Below, in pieces: positions 5,331-6,249 of a stretch of DNA of 6,249 bases (within the stretch, counting starts at the first letter, position 1; the number at the start of each line of letters is the position of its first letter). Below the pieces are notes generated by a model. That model saw only the letters and a program-made list of their open reading frames with translations, had not been told where the DNA came from and searched no databases. The position numbers were made by a program, and so were the translations under genes. This DNA comes from Promethearchaeota archaeon (GTDB lineage: Archaea; Asgardarchaeota; Lokiarchaeia; Sigynarchaeales; SOKP01). The stretch lies in assembly GCA_016839425.1 (NCBI GenBank), contig JAEOUI010000100.1:1-6249 (forward strand). Reading direction: 5' to 3'.

Positions 5331-5345
5331 TTTTTCTTATAATTT
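5331..5345 (+). terminator. Probable U-tract terminator of the 142-aa gene
   Basis: Two short T-tracts (TTTTT at 5331-5335 and TTTT at 5343-5346) lie about 60-80 bases after the stop codon. Evidence is composition only. The convergent spacer 5269-5434 shows no other gene. Confidence 0.25.
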
Positions 5346-5406
5346 TATAATTTGTGTATGTTCTTTTTAAAAAAGAGAATTGAAATATTAGAATTGAAAT
5401 GCTCTA

Positions 5407-5434
5407 TTAATAAAAATAGAAAAAATAAAAAAAA
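5407..5434 (-). terminator. U-rich terminator of the partial membrane protein gene
   Basis: Directly after the stop codon at 5435, the minus strand reads as runs of eight, six and five T with single other bases between them, a strong archaeal-type U-tract terminator. It faces the end of the plus-strand gene. Confidence 0.5.
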
Positions 5435-6249
5435 TTATTGATTTAGTAATTCATTGAAATCTGAGATTTTTTTCTTTTCAAAGTTCAGCGTTATTAGTTC
5501 AGGTTCGTAATAAGCAATCGTGGCTTTATAAACCCACTTGCGACCAACATTCCTGAACATGTCAATTGCAACGATTATGGGCAACATAAAAACTAAAGCA
5601 AGTAGTGGATACAACACGAGCGAACCTTCGTTTCCCATCGGAGTTTGGATGAGCAAAACAAAGCTATACAGAACTGATAATCCAGCATAACCTTTTACTA
5701 TGGCAAATAGCTTATCCCCAACGCGTTCCGTGTCAGAAAATTCGGATTGTCCGTATAGTTTCTTGATTGAGACCAAACCAGAATCCATGATAACTACGCA
5801 TATTGAAAATAAAAGCGTTGTTAGAAATAAGGGCACCCAATACCAAGGGACGAATACGAAATTGAAATACGCTTCATTCTCAGCTATCATATTAGAAACA
5901 CCATCTGCGTTTAACCAAAACATCATAATCCCCTCGTTTCCAACGAGCATGATCCATATGTTCGTGCATAATAGAGTTGCAAAAATAATTTGAATCAGAT
6001 ATCTCCTCCGGAGATATTTTCCTGATCGCGTGATTTGTGCGTATCCTACGAACTCTATCCGTTTGGAAAATTTACTGAAACGGCAAAATAATCTCCCTAC
6101 GATGTGTGCTAAAGCATATCCAAGAAATATTGCTAAATAGGGAGTTAAAAATGCTATAAGGTAGAAAAAAAGACTATGTACTGCGTTAGTATTCCCAAAG
6201 GGTAAGTTATAGAAATTTTCCGTACTAAAGTCATCTAAGAAATTATTGA
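5435..6249 (-). CDS. Partial polytopic membrane protein of unknown function (C-terminal 270 aa)
   Basis: The minus-strand frame stays open from the right edge to the TAA at 5435-5437, so the N-terminus is outside the window; the ATG at 5950 is internal, since coding-like sequence continues without a stop for 300 bases above it. Residues are counted from the window edge. About five membrane segments are seen: near 24-50 (HSLFFYLIAF onwards), 86-105, 128-153 (FVFVPWYWVP onwards), 183-202 and 210-232. A basic stretch between the first two (RLFCRFSKFSKR and SGKYLRRRY) should be cytoplasmic. A soluble, charged tail ends the protein (KKKISDFNELLNQ). A mostly polar loop with DTERVGDK precedes the fourth segment. 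I recognise no family, no transporter signature and no catalytic residues. It converges with the plus-strand 142-aa gene and does not share the PYEWW modules of the left-hand membrane genes. Confidence 0.8.
   Translation of the reverse strand, partial: NNFLDDFSTENFYNLPFGNTNAVHSLFFYLIAFLTPYLAIFLGYALAHIVGRLFCRFSKFSKRIEFVGYAQITRSGKYLRRRYLIQIIFATLLCTNIWIMLVGNEGIMMFWLNADGVSNMIAENEAYFNFVFVPWYWVPLFLTTLLFSICVVIMDSGLVSIKKLYGQSEFSDTERVGDKLFAIVKGYAGLSVLYSFVLLIQTPMGNEGSLVLYPLLALVFMLPIIVAIDMFRNVGRKWVYKATIAYYEPELITLNFEKKKISDFNELLNQ

Noticed and set aside
1..6249. tRNA, rRNA, CRISPR array or insertion sequence
   Set aside because: No cloverleaf-like segment, repeat-spacer pattern, transposase motif or terminal inverted repeats were seen on either strand.

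Overview
The window most likely comes from an archaeon of the Asgard group, with Lokiarchaeota as the best guess. Three things point there. (i) There is a methanogen-type HdrA–VhuD/MvhD electron-transfer pair in which four in-frame UGA codons sit at conserved cysteine positions, i.e. selenocysteine (Sec). (ii) Just after the vhuD stop codon is a hairpin with a UGAN/NGAN tandem G·A core and an A-rich loop. This is the eukaryote-like SECIS form reported for Lokiarchaeota, not the GAA/A internal-loop form of Methanococcus. (iii) A partial gene at the left edge resembles alpha-SNAP. Archaeal TATA-like boxes close to start codons and U-tracts after stop codons fit the same picture. Taxonomy is an inference; no rRNA or other marker is present.

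Layout, left to right. 1-317 (minus): N-terminal 105 codons of a helical-repeat, alpha-SNAP-like protein that runs off the left edge. 455-1096 and 1207-2004 (both minus): two related multi-spanning membrane proteins, each built of two copies of a four-helix module with a PYEWW-like motif. 2153-2220: SECIS region and T-rich terminator. 2212-2646 (minus): vhuD/mvhD with two Sec codons. 2657-4633 (minus): hdrA with two Sec codons. 4634-4839: divergent intergenic promoter region. 4840-5268 (plus): small four-helix membrane protein of unknown function. 5269-5434: AT-rich convergent terminator region. 5435-6249 (minus): C-terminal part of a larger polytopic membrane protein that enters from the right edge.

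The functional core is hdrA-vhuD. They are separated by only 10 bases and form an operon. HdrA is the flavin-based electron-bifurcating subunit of heterodisulfide reductase-type complexes, and VhuD/MvhD is the [2Fe-2S] subunit that passes electrons from a hydrogenase or formate dehydrogenase into HdrA. HdrB/HdrC and the hydrogenase subunits are not in the window. All four UGA codons appear to depend on one SECIS at the 3' end of the two-gene message, and the farthest codon is about 2.4 kb away. A reader that treats UGA only as stop would split the two genes into several meaningless fragments.

The remaining genes are AT-rich membrane proteins that I cannot assign to a function. Three of them have a TATA-like box about 20-30 bases before the ATG and no clear Shine-Dalgarno sequence, suggesting leaderless transcripts; the selenoprotein genes instead have purine-rich ribosome binding sites.
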